Shown: in pieces, positions 9,801 through 18,606 of the stretch
Layout: each line of letters starts with the position of its first letter
Numbering within the stretch: position 1 is the stretch's first letter
Assembly: GCA_022457155.1 (NCBI GenBank)
Contig: JAJGOT010000002.1
Span: 3,564,501-3,628,500 of the forward strand
Source of the DNA: Cladopsammia gracilis
Lineage: Eukaryota > Cnidaria > Anthozoa > Scleractinia > Dendrophylliidae
Direction: 5' to 3'
Length of the DNA stretch: 64,000 bases
Made by a program: the position numbers and the translations under genes
The notes under the pieces: generated by a model
Told to the model about the DNA's origin: nothing
Seen by the model: only the letters and a program-made list of their open reading frames with translations
Databases searched by the model: none

Positions 9801-11414
9801 AACAGCCAGCCCTTAAAATAAAAAATAAAAAATTGTGATTGTTCTTTATTATTATTTCTCTGCAATTAGTTGTCGCTTGGAAACCAGTGAAACATAAAAC
9901 GCCGATCACATTCCAAAACATACACCCCACGGCGAACAGTTTTTGGTTGCATGGAAAAGCGCCCATATGTCATTTTCTTATCCGATGAACCTCTCTAATC
10001 AAATCACATTTATGTAACGCAACGGTAGTCGTATTTACGGGGTTCCATTTTAATGACTTTTTTTACGATTAAAAATGGACGAGTAACCAGGATTAAAATA
10101 CACACCAATGACTAAAAAATGTTTTCCGTTGATAATATTTTGAACAGTCTGAAGCCAAGCCTTTAAAACTGATGATGGAAAAAGCGCTGTGGGAATTTTT
10201 ATACAGTAAAAGTGTGAAAAACATGAACGATTAAGTAATGCTTCACATAAGAACTATAGTAAACTTCATTGTTCTGTGGCATTGGCTCTTTCCCACATAG
10301 AATATCTTTGGTTTCAAGAATAGAGGAGGGGCTGATGGTTTATAATTATATTTCAGTATAAAAATAAAGAAAATCCATTTGCGTCAAATAAATTTTAGGA
10401 AATGTTCGTGCATACCTGAAGACAATAGCTAATAATTTTGCTTCTTTGATGAAGTTCCCCAAATACAATATCTTTTAAAACTTGCATGTTGTGCGATTGG
10501 GTCTCAAATTACTTGAAACCTTAAAAAAAATTAGACGAAATGCATCTTGAACCCTTATGCGGATCATTACTTAAAGTGTATATGACAGTGATTTTTTCAT
10601 TTGCTTGATCGAATCTACAAGATGTCCTGATAAGAAAATGGAAAAAAAAATTTCGATATCGATTTTCCTTCTCCGCATTTTAGCCGTCCAATCACGTGAA
10701 ATTTCACTTCCGGTGTGTTACAAAACCGCGCAGGAAGAAAGACTGGAAATAGTCCGCTGTGACGTCAAGACGGGAATGTCAGTATCGAGCTTTCTTGGTT
10801 CCTCACATTGTTTGGTGCGCCCCGAGGAAGAAACACGGTTCTGTCAAGGTGTGTTGTCTATGGTTGTAGCAACACGCACCAAAAAACGGGGGAACAGAGA
10901 AACCGCGACACTGGCATTCCCGTATTGACGTCACAGCGGACTATTTCCAGTCTTTCTTCTTGCGCGGTTTTGTAACACACCGGAAGTGAAATTTCACGTG
11001 TTTAGACGGCTGAAACGCGGAGAAGGAAAATCGATATCGAAAAATTTGTTTCCATTTTCTTATCAGGACATCATGTAGATTCGATCAAGCAAATAAAAAA
11101 ATCACTGTCATATACACTTTAATATTTTTTATCTTATTGTGAGTGACCTTCTTGAAACTTGAAGCCGTGTTCTTTATCCGATTTTTTTTATCTATTGCAG
11201 ACCCCAAAGATCAGGCGTTTGCTGGAGATTCTTGTCTGCAACCTTCAGGTTCACGATATCTTTTATCATCCTCATGGTTATTTTATTCGTTGGATTAGCC
11301 ATCGTGGACAGACATAGCAGTTTTAAAATAGACACGGACTTTATTCTGTCGAAAGTTCGCAAATTTTTGGAGCCCGTCGGGCAAGTTATTTATAATCTCA
11401 AGCCACCCGAGTAG
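271..11414 (+). CDS. IRAG/MRVI1-LRMP (Jaw1)-like membrane protein, 3' part of a multi-exon gene
   Basis: Nine exons can be chained with GT-AG borders and matching phases: 271-1079, 2344-2371, 3154-3225, 3946-4014, 4446-4481, 6254-6349, 7215-7383, 8564-8613, 9240-9646 and 11201-11414 (ten segments counting the 28-nt microexon). The 5' end lies outside the window. The core (LVLAFHTDQDTLSRRLEVQ, then an EVMISHAENL segment) matches the conserved coiled coil of IRAG1/MRVI1 and IRAG2/LRMP. A low-complexity acidic linker and one C-terminal membrane segment follow, with a tail ending in NLKPPE. Vertebrate relatives sit in the ER/nuclear envelope; IRAG1 is a cGMP-kinase substrate on the IP3 receptor and Jaw1/LRMP behaves as a KASH protein. 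The family call is confident; which of the two roles this orthologue has is inference. Confidence 0.85.
1145..2184. repeat. 1.04-kb element with about 65-bp terminal inverted repeats, in intron
   Basis: The left arm (GGGAACCTCCATTGTAATCA, 1146-1208) reappears as its reverse complement at about 2118-2184. The interior has no long ORF and itself contains a hairpin MITE. This is a non-autonomous DNA transposon lying in the intron just after the SQTD exon. Confidence 0.75.
1791..1957. repeat. Hairpin MITE nested in the 1145-2184 element
   Basis: A near-perfect palindrome: about 47 bases starting AATAGCCCTTTTCG pair with the reverse complement ending GAAAAGGGCTATT, around a loop of about 75 bases that is itself partly self-complementary (CAATTTCGGGCA / TGCCCGAAATTG). 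Confidence 0.8.
2344..2371 (+). CDS. IRAG-like gene, 28-nt microexon
   Basis: A pyrimidine-rich stretch ending TTTTCAACAG precedes 28 bases, then a strong GTAAGT donor. Taking the phase-2 AG from the previous exon gives S-P-A-P-N-E-K-E-I-E and ends exactly in phase 0, as the next exon requires. The length is far below normal exon size, but phase fit on both sides supports it. Confidence 0.6.
2537..2896. repeat. TTAA-flanked MITE, family F4 copy 1
   Basis: Bounded by TTAA at both ends, with terminal inverted repeats around AGTTCNGGTATAAAAGG. About 360 bp, closely similar to 34448-34801. The sequence is compatible with piggyBac-type target choice. It lies in an intron of the IRAG-like gene. 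Confidence 0.8.
3154..3225 (+). CDS. IRAG-like gene, coiled-coil exon (LVLAF motif)
   Basis: A 72-nt, phase 0-0 exon between TTCTGAACAG and GTAAAC. It encodes KQFKTLVLAFHTDQDTL plus SRRLEVQ, the most diagnostic stretch of the IRAG/LRMP coiled-coil domain. Confidence 0.85.
3279..3753. repeat. MITE with AGAGCGGTTTTCAATTGAGT ends and an internal minisatellite
   Basis: The inverted ends TAGAGCGGTTTTCAATTGAG and CTCATTGAAAACCGCTCT define the element. Inside, five tandem 27-bp units (GATTGCTTTGGTTTTGCATT plus seven bases) run from 3318 to 3452. A shorter relative is at 15650-15930. ORFs through the repeat on both strands are artefacts of the 27-bp period. Confidence 0.8.
3946..4014 (+). CDS. IRAG-like gene, coiled-coil exon
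   Basis: 69 nt, phase 0-0, after TTTACGTGCAG and before GTACTT. It encodes ARARDIAESNMNKELQGM plus SNLLK, a charged helix in register with the preceding exon. Confidence 0.8.
4446..4481 (+). CDS. IRAG-like gene, short coiled-coil exon
   Basis: 36 nt, phase 0-0, between CCCTGCAG and GTACGT. It encodes EFDHFCITRDMQ and fits the helical region between the neighbouring exons. Its small size makes it less certain than its neighbours. Confidence 0.6.
5031..5745 (+). repeat. TTAA-flanked element, family F3 copy 1
   Basis: TTAA plus GGTTACAGTGTACCTTC at the left and its reverse complement plus TTAA at the right; 715 bp. Near-identical copies lie at 13599-14327 and 16960-17682 (inverted), with decayed relatives at 22385 and 61014. 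No credible ORF is present. Confidence 0.88.
6124..6152 (+). ncRNA. Hammerhead-like motif of a Penelope-type repeat
   Basis: CTGATGA is followed by a CGGG/CCCG hairpin and then GAAACGTC. This has the order of a hammerhead ribozyme core (CUGAUGA, stem II, GAAA) and matches motifs found 3' of Penelope-like ORFs elsewhere in the window. The stem II junction is not fully canonical, so self-cleavage is inference only. Confidence 0.45.
6254..6349 (+). CDS. IRAG-like gene, coiled-coil exon
   Basis: 96 nt, phase 0-0, acceptor TTGTCTGTTAG and donor CAG|GTCGGT. It encodes DMLSALKSQVEVMKTSSKR and on to HGCVQQ, equivalent to the segment preceding the EVMI helix in vertebrate relatives. Confidence 0.8.
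6477..6905 (-). mobile_element. tRNA-derived SINE
   Basis: On the minus strand the head shows polymerase III-like boxes: GCTCTGTTGATAGAGCGCC (A-box region) and GGTCGCGAATCCC (B box) near 6840-6900. The plus-strand left edge has an ATAATAATAAAAT tail. The body has no ORF. Short GGCATA direct repeats may be target duplications. Confidence 0.65.
7215..7383 (+). CDS. IRAG-like gene, EVMISHAENL exon
   Basis: 169 nt, phase 0 to 1, acceptor TACTGTTAG and donor TTTG|GTAAGA. It encodes a helical segment with EVMISHAENLTRHLERVR, closely matching the conserved VEVMIQHVENL-type motif of IRAG1/MRVI1, then a Ser/Gly linker. Confidence 0.88.
7686..8395. repeat. 0.7-kb ACT/ACC trinucleotide repeat
   Basis: An almost uninterrupted run of ACT, ACC, TTC and GCT-type triplets, with virtually no G on the plus strand for the first several hundred bases. 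It lies in an IRAG-like intron. The absence of stop codons makes long meaningless ORFs on both strands. Confidence 0.9.
8564..8613 (+). CDS. IRAG-like gene, short Ser-rich exon
   Basis: 50 nt, phase 1 to 0, after TTTCGTTGTAG and before GTAAGA. It encodes DSKRSESGSSSSSPPGQ, a Ser-rich linker, with phases consistent on both sides. Confidence 0.65.
8647..8895. repeat. Foldback MITE with three 31-bp internal repeats
   Basis: The arms ATTGCAATAACGTTGTCATA and TATGACAACGTTTTTGCAAT are inverted. Between them CGGCTATTGTTAATTTAAAT recurs at 8724, 8755 and (shortened) 8786. AT-rich and intronic, with TA-rich edges. Confidence 0.75.
9240..9646 (+). CDS. IRAG-like gene, acidic linker exon
   Basis: 407 nt, phase 0 to 2, acceptor CATTTTTATAG and donor CAAAC|GTAAGT. 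It encodes a basic MRAKEALKSFRSRSG segment followed by a strongly acidic EEEEEEEEG tract and Ser/Glu-rich sequence, presumably a cytoplasmic linker before the membrane anchor. Confidence 0.8.
10231..10574. repeat. TTAA-flanked MITE, family F1 copy 1
   Basis: Starts TTAAGTAATGCTTCACATAA and ends in the reverse complement of TTAAGTAATGATCCGCATAA. A second copy, split by about 1.1 kb of extra sequence, is at 32661-34202. Its right TTAA is also the left TTAA of the next element. Confidence 0.8.
10571..11122. repeat. TTAA-flanked foldback element, family F2
   Basis: Two arms of roughly 200 bp are near-perfect reverse complements, starting TTAAAGTGTATATGACAGTG and ending in its complement, around a loop of about 110 bp. 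The right end is 78 bp upstream of the last exon of the IRAG-like gene. The ORF spanning it is a by-product of the inverted repeat. Confidence 0.85.
11201..11414 (+). CDS. IRAG-like gene, terminal exon with membrane anchor and KASH-like tail
   Basis: Acceptor TCTATTGCAG, stop TAG at 11412-11414. It encodes CWRFLSATFRF, a hydrophobic span (TISFIILMVILFVGLAIV), then about 35 residues ending NLKPPE. One C-terminal membrane segment followed by a short tail ending in consecutive prolines and one last residue is the layout of KASH proteins, and IRAG1/LRMP tails end in PPPV-type sequence. The tail has no cysteine. Nuclear-envelope location is inference. Confidence 0.85.
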
Positions 11415-13598
11415 ACATTATATTGTGAAGTTCGCAGCCACCCACATACATTAAAGTTAAAATACAAATATTTATATTTACACTAGTTGTCAAAACAATT
11501 TGATATTTGATAATATATACATATATGAGAGATACATAGTTACTTAACTATCTATGAGAAAACATATGATCTACTTAAATGTCAGCAATCCCCAGCATAG
11601 CTGGAAATGATGAACAGTTTTCTCGCTAAAATGTATAGCTCATTCATTTGGCAGTTTTAGCATTCATTCGCCGTCTTAGAATGCGCCTTATTTTAATGTT
11701 GTTACATGGTTTCTATGCCTTAGCGTATTGGTCATACAAGAATATGATTTACGATAAATTATGGAAAGCAGTTTAATATATTTATATATTTTATGTAGTT
11801 GTATATTTTATATCACTCTCAGAGTTTTGCAGTTATTGCGGAAGATTTGAAATGATTCAGACCGTTGTAATTTTGGCGTTATGTTTTCTACTCGCGCTAC
11901 ACATTTCGAGACACACTTAGCTCTATGCAGCCTTTGACCGACCTCCTCATAGAGTTAAATATAGTTACCTGTAGAAATTTGGAATACATGTCTAATTTTG
12001 TACTTGGTAACTTTAAAGAGGTATATTACTCTTTCTTGTAAGAACCCCTTTTATAAGAACGTCGAGGCCAAAATTTTAAGAAAGTGCTTAGAGCATACCC
12101 AGGTTACCCAGAATAAGAATGTTCACTCCATACTCCACCTCGGCTAAAACAAATAGAGGCCTTAAAAAAACCGTGTAATTGTTTTACGATTTTCCCCCCC
12201 TTCACGGCTTTTTCTCGCTGATAAATAAGTAGTAGAAGCTCAAGATCCTGCTGTGCTAAAACAACAGCTAAACACAGGTCTTAAATAAAATCACCACGGA
12301 ACAGCACTCCATTTTAAGTATAAATAGCTATTTTTCTCGCGGTCACATCACGAACACAATTTATTAGTTATATTGATCACACATTAGCGTACATGGTCAT
12401 GTAGATAATCCCCAAACATAGTCCCAAAGCAAATATTGAAACTCGCCTATGTATTGTCGTGAATTTATTAAATAGCAAGTTTCAAGTTTACATTGTCTGT
12501 TTTATTTCTTTGTTTTTGTGTGGCGAAATTCCAAAAGGTGATTAACAAGCCAGTCAGCTATAACAAATCTCTCCCCTTCCCCATCTACGATTTCCATTCA
12601 CAGCAAAAGTCTTCATTGATAGTTATTTTCGGCGACTTAATATCTAGCAGTAAGGGTTTTCAAAAAATACACGTCGAAAATGCAGCTGGTTTATCCGTCT
12701 GATATGAATTCCATATGACTTGAACTTTTGACAGATAACTCGTCTTCGAATTCCGTCGAAAAAGACGGATACAATCAGATTCATTATCAGTCTAATTTTG
12801 CGACCGTCGCGTTTTCACGTTAAGATGCATATTGCTACTCAGACTGACATTTTAACTCTGGGCCCGCTCCCCCCGCCGTAAAATGGAGTCTGGATCCGCC
12901 ACTGGTGAACTTGGGTTGCCCGTGGTCCAAGAATAGTTATAAAAATAAAATGGACCTCTCACGAACTGATTTCGCCGAATCCCTTTTATGAAACATTCAA
13001 CAAAAGAAAACTGTTTTCTATTAAGTAGAAACATTCATCCTTATGTCTGGTAGACAATTTTGATTAAACGTTTCGCAGAGGCTTGAAAAATGGCGCATGC
13101 GTTTATATGGATGCATTAATACGTCAACAAAAATTTTCAAATCCATTATAATAAATACTTTATTGAACTAGCTTGTTCAGTCCGTATTGGGGAATACTGG
13201 TAAATAAAGTAAATTGGTCATCGTAAACAGTTCCTTATCTTTGGTAGCTTCCGCCTCTTTGCACTTATTCGACTGCACTCCAATGGAGTGATTCGACTTT
13301 CGTTTACTGGGATTAAGAATACCACAAAGTTTTTTCATAGACAACAAACACGATCAATCTCAGCTGATTTGATAAGCTACAAACACTGGTAGCTTCGATC
13401 CTTTCCATTATTAACGGAAAAAGGCGATAAGGGCGCATGACACCATCAGGAAGACGCTGATCATGGGTGCTGCACCATCATTGCACAGATTTCCATCACA
13501 GCAATCGAACTCGCATATGTACCACTATCATCCTTGCAAGCTTTTAGTGAACTTGTAGCATCGCAAATTGCCTGTTAGAACAGGTTTTGGTGTACCAC
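11415..13598 (+). other. 3' untranslated region and gene-free sequence
   Basis: AT-rich sequence downstream of the IRAG-like stop. Part must be its 3' UTR, but I cannot place the poly(A) site. I see no convincing exon or repeat up to the TTAA element at 13599. Confidence 0.4.
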
Positions 13599-14327
13599 TT
13601 AAGGTTACAGTGTACCTTCAGATCGAAAATTTATCGAAAATTTTTTTTTGGCGTCAAAATAAAGTTTACAGAATGAACTTTCATTCAAAAAAAAAATTAT
13701 TGAAAAATAGTGAAAATTGACGAAGAAATGACAGTATAACTTTTGTGGGCGGAGTTTGTTTATGAAGCGATATGTTTTTTTAAGCGCTGTTTTCTCAAAG
13801 TTAATTTTTCGCTTATTGAGGACACTTTAAAGAGCTACAACTCAAAGGAAATTTGTTCGATTTTCCTTAAATTTGGACAGAAGCTAGGCTAACATATAAT
13901 CAACAAAAACGTGTCGGCGAATTTCTTATTTCCGAAAACTTTTTCGTCAAGAGCCATTTCCGTGCGATCATTCCAATTTTTTTTTCTCCCTTTTTCGAAA
14001 ATATTCTGTAACTTTTCACTGCAATTGAATATGGGAAATCGCCGACACGTTTTTTTAGCGCTTCGTGTCCTGAAACCCGAGAACAAATCAAATTAGCAAA
14101 ATACAATAATCGCTTTGAGTTATAGCGTTTTAAAGCTGATTCGGACGTTCGAATTTAGACGTCGTAAAAAATTTTTAAATTCACTTTATTACCAAATGGT
14201 TTCCATATTTAGATAGCCAGCTCTATAAGCTTTAATTTGATATCTGGGTTTAGGTATGTTAAGTGTAATCTTAAGACACTAGAGCTGTTATACTGGAGAC
14301 ACCCCCGAAGGTGCACTGTAACCTTAA
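13599..14327 (+). repeat. TTAA-flanked element, family F3 copy 2
   Basis: Same TTAA + GGTTACAGTGTACCTTC ends as the copy at 5031, 729 bp, same orientation. Differences are scattered substitutions and short indels, so insertion is relatively recent. Confidence 0.88.
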
Positions 14328-15318
14328 TATCCATGATTGAAGATTTGTACTCGATCGACTGTAACAACAAAACAACAAACAAAACTTTATTAGAGATATA
14401 AACTTAAATACAGATACCCTGCAAATTAGCAAAAACGCTATTCGAGGCAGGGAAAAGTTGTTTTACTACTGTTGATTTACTACAGCAGTCCGCACTTGAG
14501 AAACTCCGTTTCTATGCCAGATGAACTGAAACACTTGATCCCAATAGCTGTAGAAGAAAAAAACATGGATTTAGTAACTCAATCCCCCTTCTTTCGTGGT
14601 AAGATCTATTTCAATTTCAGGTAACTCTATCCCTGGGCTAACAACAAAACCCAATAAAATTCTCCGAACCAAAATTTAACCCAAAAGAATCCCATGCTGA
14701 ATTTTCGAGCCTTAAAAACGCTTAGAAGGGATTGAATAATATAACATGTTTGGTTGTACTACATTCGTAGCCCTACGCGGGCACTACGCACGGCAACAAT
14801 TCTTTACCATGGACGCTTACCATGGACGCTTAAAGCCTTTTGCACTGTTAAGCGGAATTACGAAAAGTTTCAGTACAACCGATAGATAGAAGAACGGCTT
14901 AAAAACAAAACAGTTAACTCAAAATGAGTGAAATAATGATACTGGCATGAAGTGTTTTTCAAAATGCCCAGTTAGACTACAAAACGTTTCCAGTTACTAA
15001 TTTTTTTTAGTCACGCGCAGGCATTTGCGTAATCTGGGCATGAAAATTTTCAGGAAGGAGTGAAAATTTGCATATACCTGCTTTGAATAGTTAACAAATT
15101 AGTGCAGACTACTTATTGGCTTTAATAAAGGTCATCTTGAACACAAACAGGGATTCCGTAAATACATCAGTCAATCAACCTACATGTACGAAGCCGAAAC
15201 AAGAGCAATTTCCGCAAACTGTGCAAAGTTCATATATTTTGCCAAGAGGGACGTACATTGCCGGACAAACAGATCTCTTTAATAATGGGAATCAAAACAC
15301 CATTACTTGAACGAAAAC
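14328..15318. other. No gene seen
   Basis: AT-rich. The stretch near 14360-14460 (CAACAAACAAAACTTTATTA then a GAGGCAGGGAAAAG segment) resembles the 3' tail of the LINE fragment at 46.3 kb and may be another short LINE 3' end. Nothing else is recognisable. Confidence 0.3.
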
Positions 15319-15331
15319 TAGATCCATATAG

Positions 15332-15638
15332 TAAAGTAAAAGTAAAGTCGCGCACCCGAGCCAGAAGGCTCATAACGGCCGGAGCTTAAACCCGGTTTCT
15401 ATAGCATGAAGCGACTAGGAATATTGCTACTCCCCCCTGGATGGGATGCTAGTCCATCGCATTTTATCGCAGCATTTTATCGCCGGTACCCATTCATACA
15501 CCTGGGTGGAGAGAGACAGTGGGGAGTAAAGTTTCTTGTCTAAGGAAACAACACGACGGCAGAGACCAGGCTTCGAACCATCGACCTTCAGGTTGAAAGT
15601 CCCACGCGCTAACCACTACACCACCGTGCCGCCCACTA
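15332..15638 (-). mobile_element. tRNA-derived SINE with 13-bp target duplication
   Basis: The minus strand begins with GGGCGGCACGGTGGTGTAGT (A-box GTGTAGTGGTTAGCGCG) and has the B box GGTTCGAAGCC. The body includes a CTGGGTGTATGAATGGGTAC segment; the tail is T/A-rich. The direct repeat TAGATCCATATAG flanks it at 15319-15331 and 15639-15651, direct evidence of retrotransposition. Confidence 0.85.
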
Positions 15639-15649
15639 TAGATCCATAT

Positions 15650-15930
15650 AGAGCAGTTTTCAATTGAGTGTCAAAAGTAATTACACAATTGCTTTGGTTT
15701 TGCATTGCTACGCTTTGTGATTGGCCAAAAAATCTCGCGCCACTTTTCTCGACCAATCAGAAATAAAACCAAAACCAATCGTGACTTGCTCGCACACGTT
15801 TTCCCGCGCTTGGCGCCGCCGACATGCAATTGCTTCGAGCTCTGATTGGTTCAATGGATACGACTGCTATGATTGGTCAGAGTATTTACCTTGGTTTTCG
15901 TTTAACCACACTCAATTGAAAACTGCTCTA
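15650..15930. repeat. MITE of the AGAGC(A/G)GTTTTCAATTGAG family
   Basis: Inverted ends AGAGCAGTTTTCAATTGAG and CTCAATTGAAAACTGCTCT. Related to 3279-3753 but without its minisatellite. It begins inside the right-hand target duplication of the adjacent SINE. Confidence 0.75.
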
Positions 15931-16171
15931 ACACTAAACTCCCATTCATTTTCCAACTCATTTTCCCGCCGTTTTTCACTTTTCACAGCTATGTGTAAAA
16001 GCCTCCCATTACAACTACAATATGAAAAAAAGAACAGTTAATGGATTCTGCAGTGTCACAGTGAATCTTCGATTGTGGAGCAGTTACACTACGAATTCTC
16101 TATTCCTTATGTACGCTTAAAGACCGGTTTCACTACTCGTTGAGTTCTTCTTCTTCTTAAAAGGCTCTTAT

Positions 16172-16349
16172 AAATTACTACTCCTTGCAAATAGATCTCA
16201 CTAACTCCTCGGCAATAAAGAGAGCGAGCTTTTCATTCAAATGCAGTTTTGCTTGACGTTTTCACTTTTTTTAAACTGCATTTGAATGAAAAGCTCGATC
16301 TTTTTATTGCCGAGGAATTAGTCAGAGCTATTTGCAAGATTAATAATTT
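16172..16349. repeat. Hairpin MITE
   Basis: About 78-bp arms (CTTGCAAATAGATCTCACTA ... AAATGCAGTTT and its complement) enclose a loop of about 20 bp. Almost the whole element is palindromic. Confidence 0.8.
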
Positions 16350-16959
16350 TAGTCTGAGGAAACTTTCTGTGGTAATTTAATGATAATTTGTGAGACCAAT
16401 GGGATGTTTTGACCGCTTATATTTCAAATATTAAAAAATACGTGTTAAAAATGTTTTAGCGAATTATTCAAAATCGAACATCTTAATTTGTTTGAAATTT
16501 TCCCATTTAGTGTGCTACACTGTGTAGATTATAGCGCATTTATTCGCTTGTCGCGGGTAGCACCAAAATCGAAAGATATTTTGGAAAAACTGTTTTTCGC
16601 CATATTTGTTTGCCGTTGCTATGGAAACGCTGATTGGCATAAAAAGAGCATCATCCAAAACTTTTATCCAAGCCTAACATCTGGCATCAAATTCAGACTT
16701 ATTGAACTAAAGTAAGTTTATGTATAAGCGCATTCAAAAACGGAAGTGTGATCCAAAAAAAAAACTTGGAGCCACCTTAACGTACACAAATTGAGAGTTT
16801 TATGCGAAGAGCTTTCGTCTGCATAAAGAACGGGACAGAGTGACTACACGAGTTAAAGCAGTACTAGTAAAATAGGATAAATATTTTTAGTGACACCTGG
16901 TTCATTTCTTAAAAAGTTCAATTCCGAATCCAAACAAGTTGAACAAACACACGGCTACC
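16350..16959. other. No gene seen
   Basis: AT-rich. Short ORFs (for example around 16488-16715) have no recognisable domain or splice context. Confidence 0.3.
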
Positions 16960-17682
16960 TTAAGGTTACAGTGTACCTTCGGGGGTGTCTCCAGTATAAC
17001 AGCTCTCGCGTCTTAAGATTACACTTAATATACCTAAACCCAGATATCAAATTAAATCTTATAGAGCTGGCTATCTAAATATGGAAACCATTTGGTAATA
17101 AAATGAATTTTCGAATTTATTACGACGTCTAAATTCGAACGTCCGAATCAGCTTTAAAACGCTATAGCTCAAAACGATTATTGTATTTTGCTAATTTGAT
17201 TTGTTCTCGGGTTTCCGGACACGAAAAAAAAAACGTGTCGGCGATTTCCCATATTCAATTGCAGTGAAAAGTTACAGAATATTTTCGAAAAAGAGAGAAA
17301 AAAAATTAGAATGATCGCACGGAAATGGCTCTTGACGAAAAAAATGTTTTCGGAATTAAGAAATTCGCCGACAGGTTTTTGTTGATTATATGTTAGCCTA
17401 ACTTCTGTCCAAATTTGAGGAAAATCGAACAAATTCCCTTTGAATTGTAGCTCTTTAAAGTGTCCCCAACAAGCGAAAAATTAACTCTAAGAAAACAACG
17501 CTTACAAAAACATCGCTTCATAAACAAACTCCGCCCACAAAAGTTATACCGTCATTTCTCCGTCAATTTTCACTATTTTTCGATAATTTTTTTTTGGATG
17601 AAAGTTCATTCTGTAAACTTTATTTTGACGCCAAAAAAAAATTTCAACAAATTTTCGATCTGAAGGTACACGGTAACCTTAA
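16960..17682 (-). repeat. TTAA-flanked element, family F3 copy 3 (inverted)
   Basis: The same GGTTACAGTGTACC ends and TTAA borders as copies at 5031 and 13599, in opposite orientation. 723 bp. Confidence 0.88.
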
Positions 17683-18471
17683 CATAGCGGCGAAAAGTGC
17701 AAAGGAACTGCAGCGAAGACCGTAGTATGTCTTAAAAAAATTGACAGCTAAAAGACAAAACAAACATTTTAAAAAAACATTGCCGATGTGGCTTTTTTTG
17801 TCCCTTCCATCAGCACTTGCCTAGTTCCTAGGCCTCTTTATTTCGCCGCGGTCGATCCGTTTCGGTCCATCCGTTTCGGGTCACATGGTGCTAGCGACGA
17901 ACGAATTGACCGTGAAGGACTGGGAGAAAGCCGTACAGGAACTAGGCAACATCAGCACGACATTTTCAAACATCGAAGCACGAGCTGAATCGATCGCTAT
18001 TTTTTACAAACTTGCTCATCAACTTAAATCTTTCTGAGGAAGTATCAGTTCTATATCATATTCCAGAGGTGATAAAGCATTTTCCGAAAAATGTGCCCTG
18101 TGTCGAGTGGTTGAAATTTTGAACCAGCTTTGTCAGCTTTCATTTAGCTTCTCCGAGAAACAGTGCTACACAACGCTTAAATTTCGCGCTTTTTTGTCCA
18201 ATCATATAATCAACATTTTCTGTTTTCTTTTCTTCTCTTTTTTCTTTCTTTTCAATTTTTTATCTAATAGTTCACGCATTTTTTCTCCCAAAGACACGAA
18301 ATTGCAGGCAGCGGTCATTTTCACTTTCGTTCCAAGGTACTTGGTGTATCCCTGATCATAATGTATGGTATCGTAAAGATTTTTATTCTTGGGCCATCGA
18401 AGTTTGATGAGAAATAGAACACAAACCGCGGTGATAAACATATTGAACTTATTCATTTTTGATAAAAACTT

Positions 18472-18510
18472 GACGTTTCGTATGCTACTACATACATTTT
18501 CAAAAGTGAC
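18472..18510 (-). ncRNA. Hammerhead-like motif 3' of the Penelope ORF
   Basis: The minus strand reads TTTGAAAATGTATG, a loop, CATAC, then GAAACGTC: a GTATG/CATAC stem in front of the conserved GAAACGTC. It starts about 100 bp after the stop codon. Similar motifs occur at 6124, 44889 and 63777. Confidence 0.5.
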
Positions 18511-18606
18511 CGTTAGTGTTAAAAAACGATACTAATATAGTAGTAAAAAGGGACTGGGACCGAGATTAAGTATAAAACTTAACAGTTGATCTATAAAAAA
18601 AAACAG

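Noticed and set aside
10605..10928. 107-codon ORF in the foldback element
   Set aside because: Lies wholly within the F2 arms and loop; no protein-like features.
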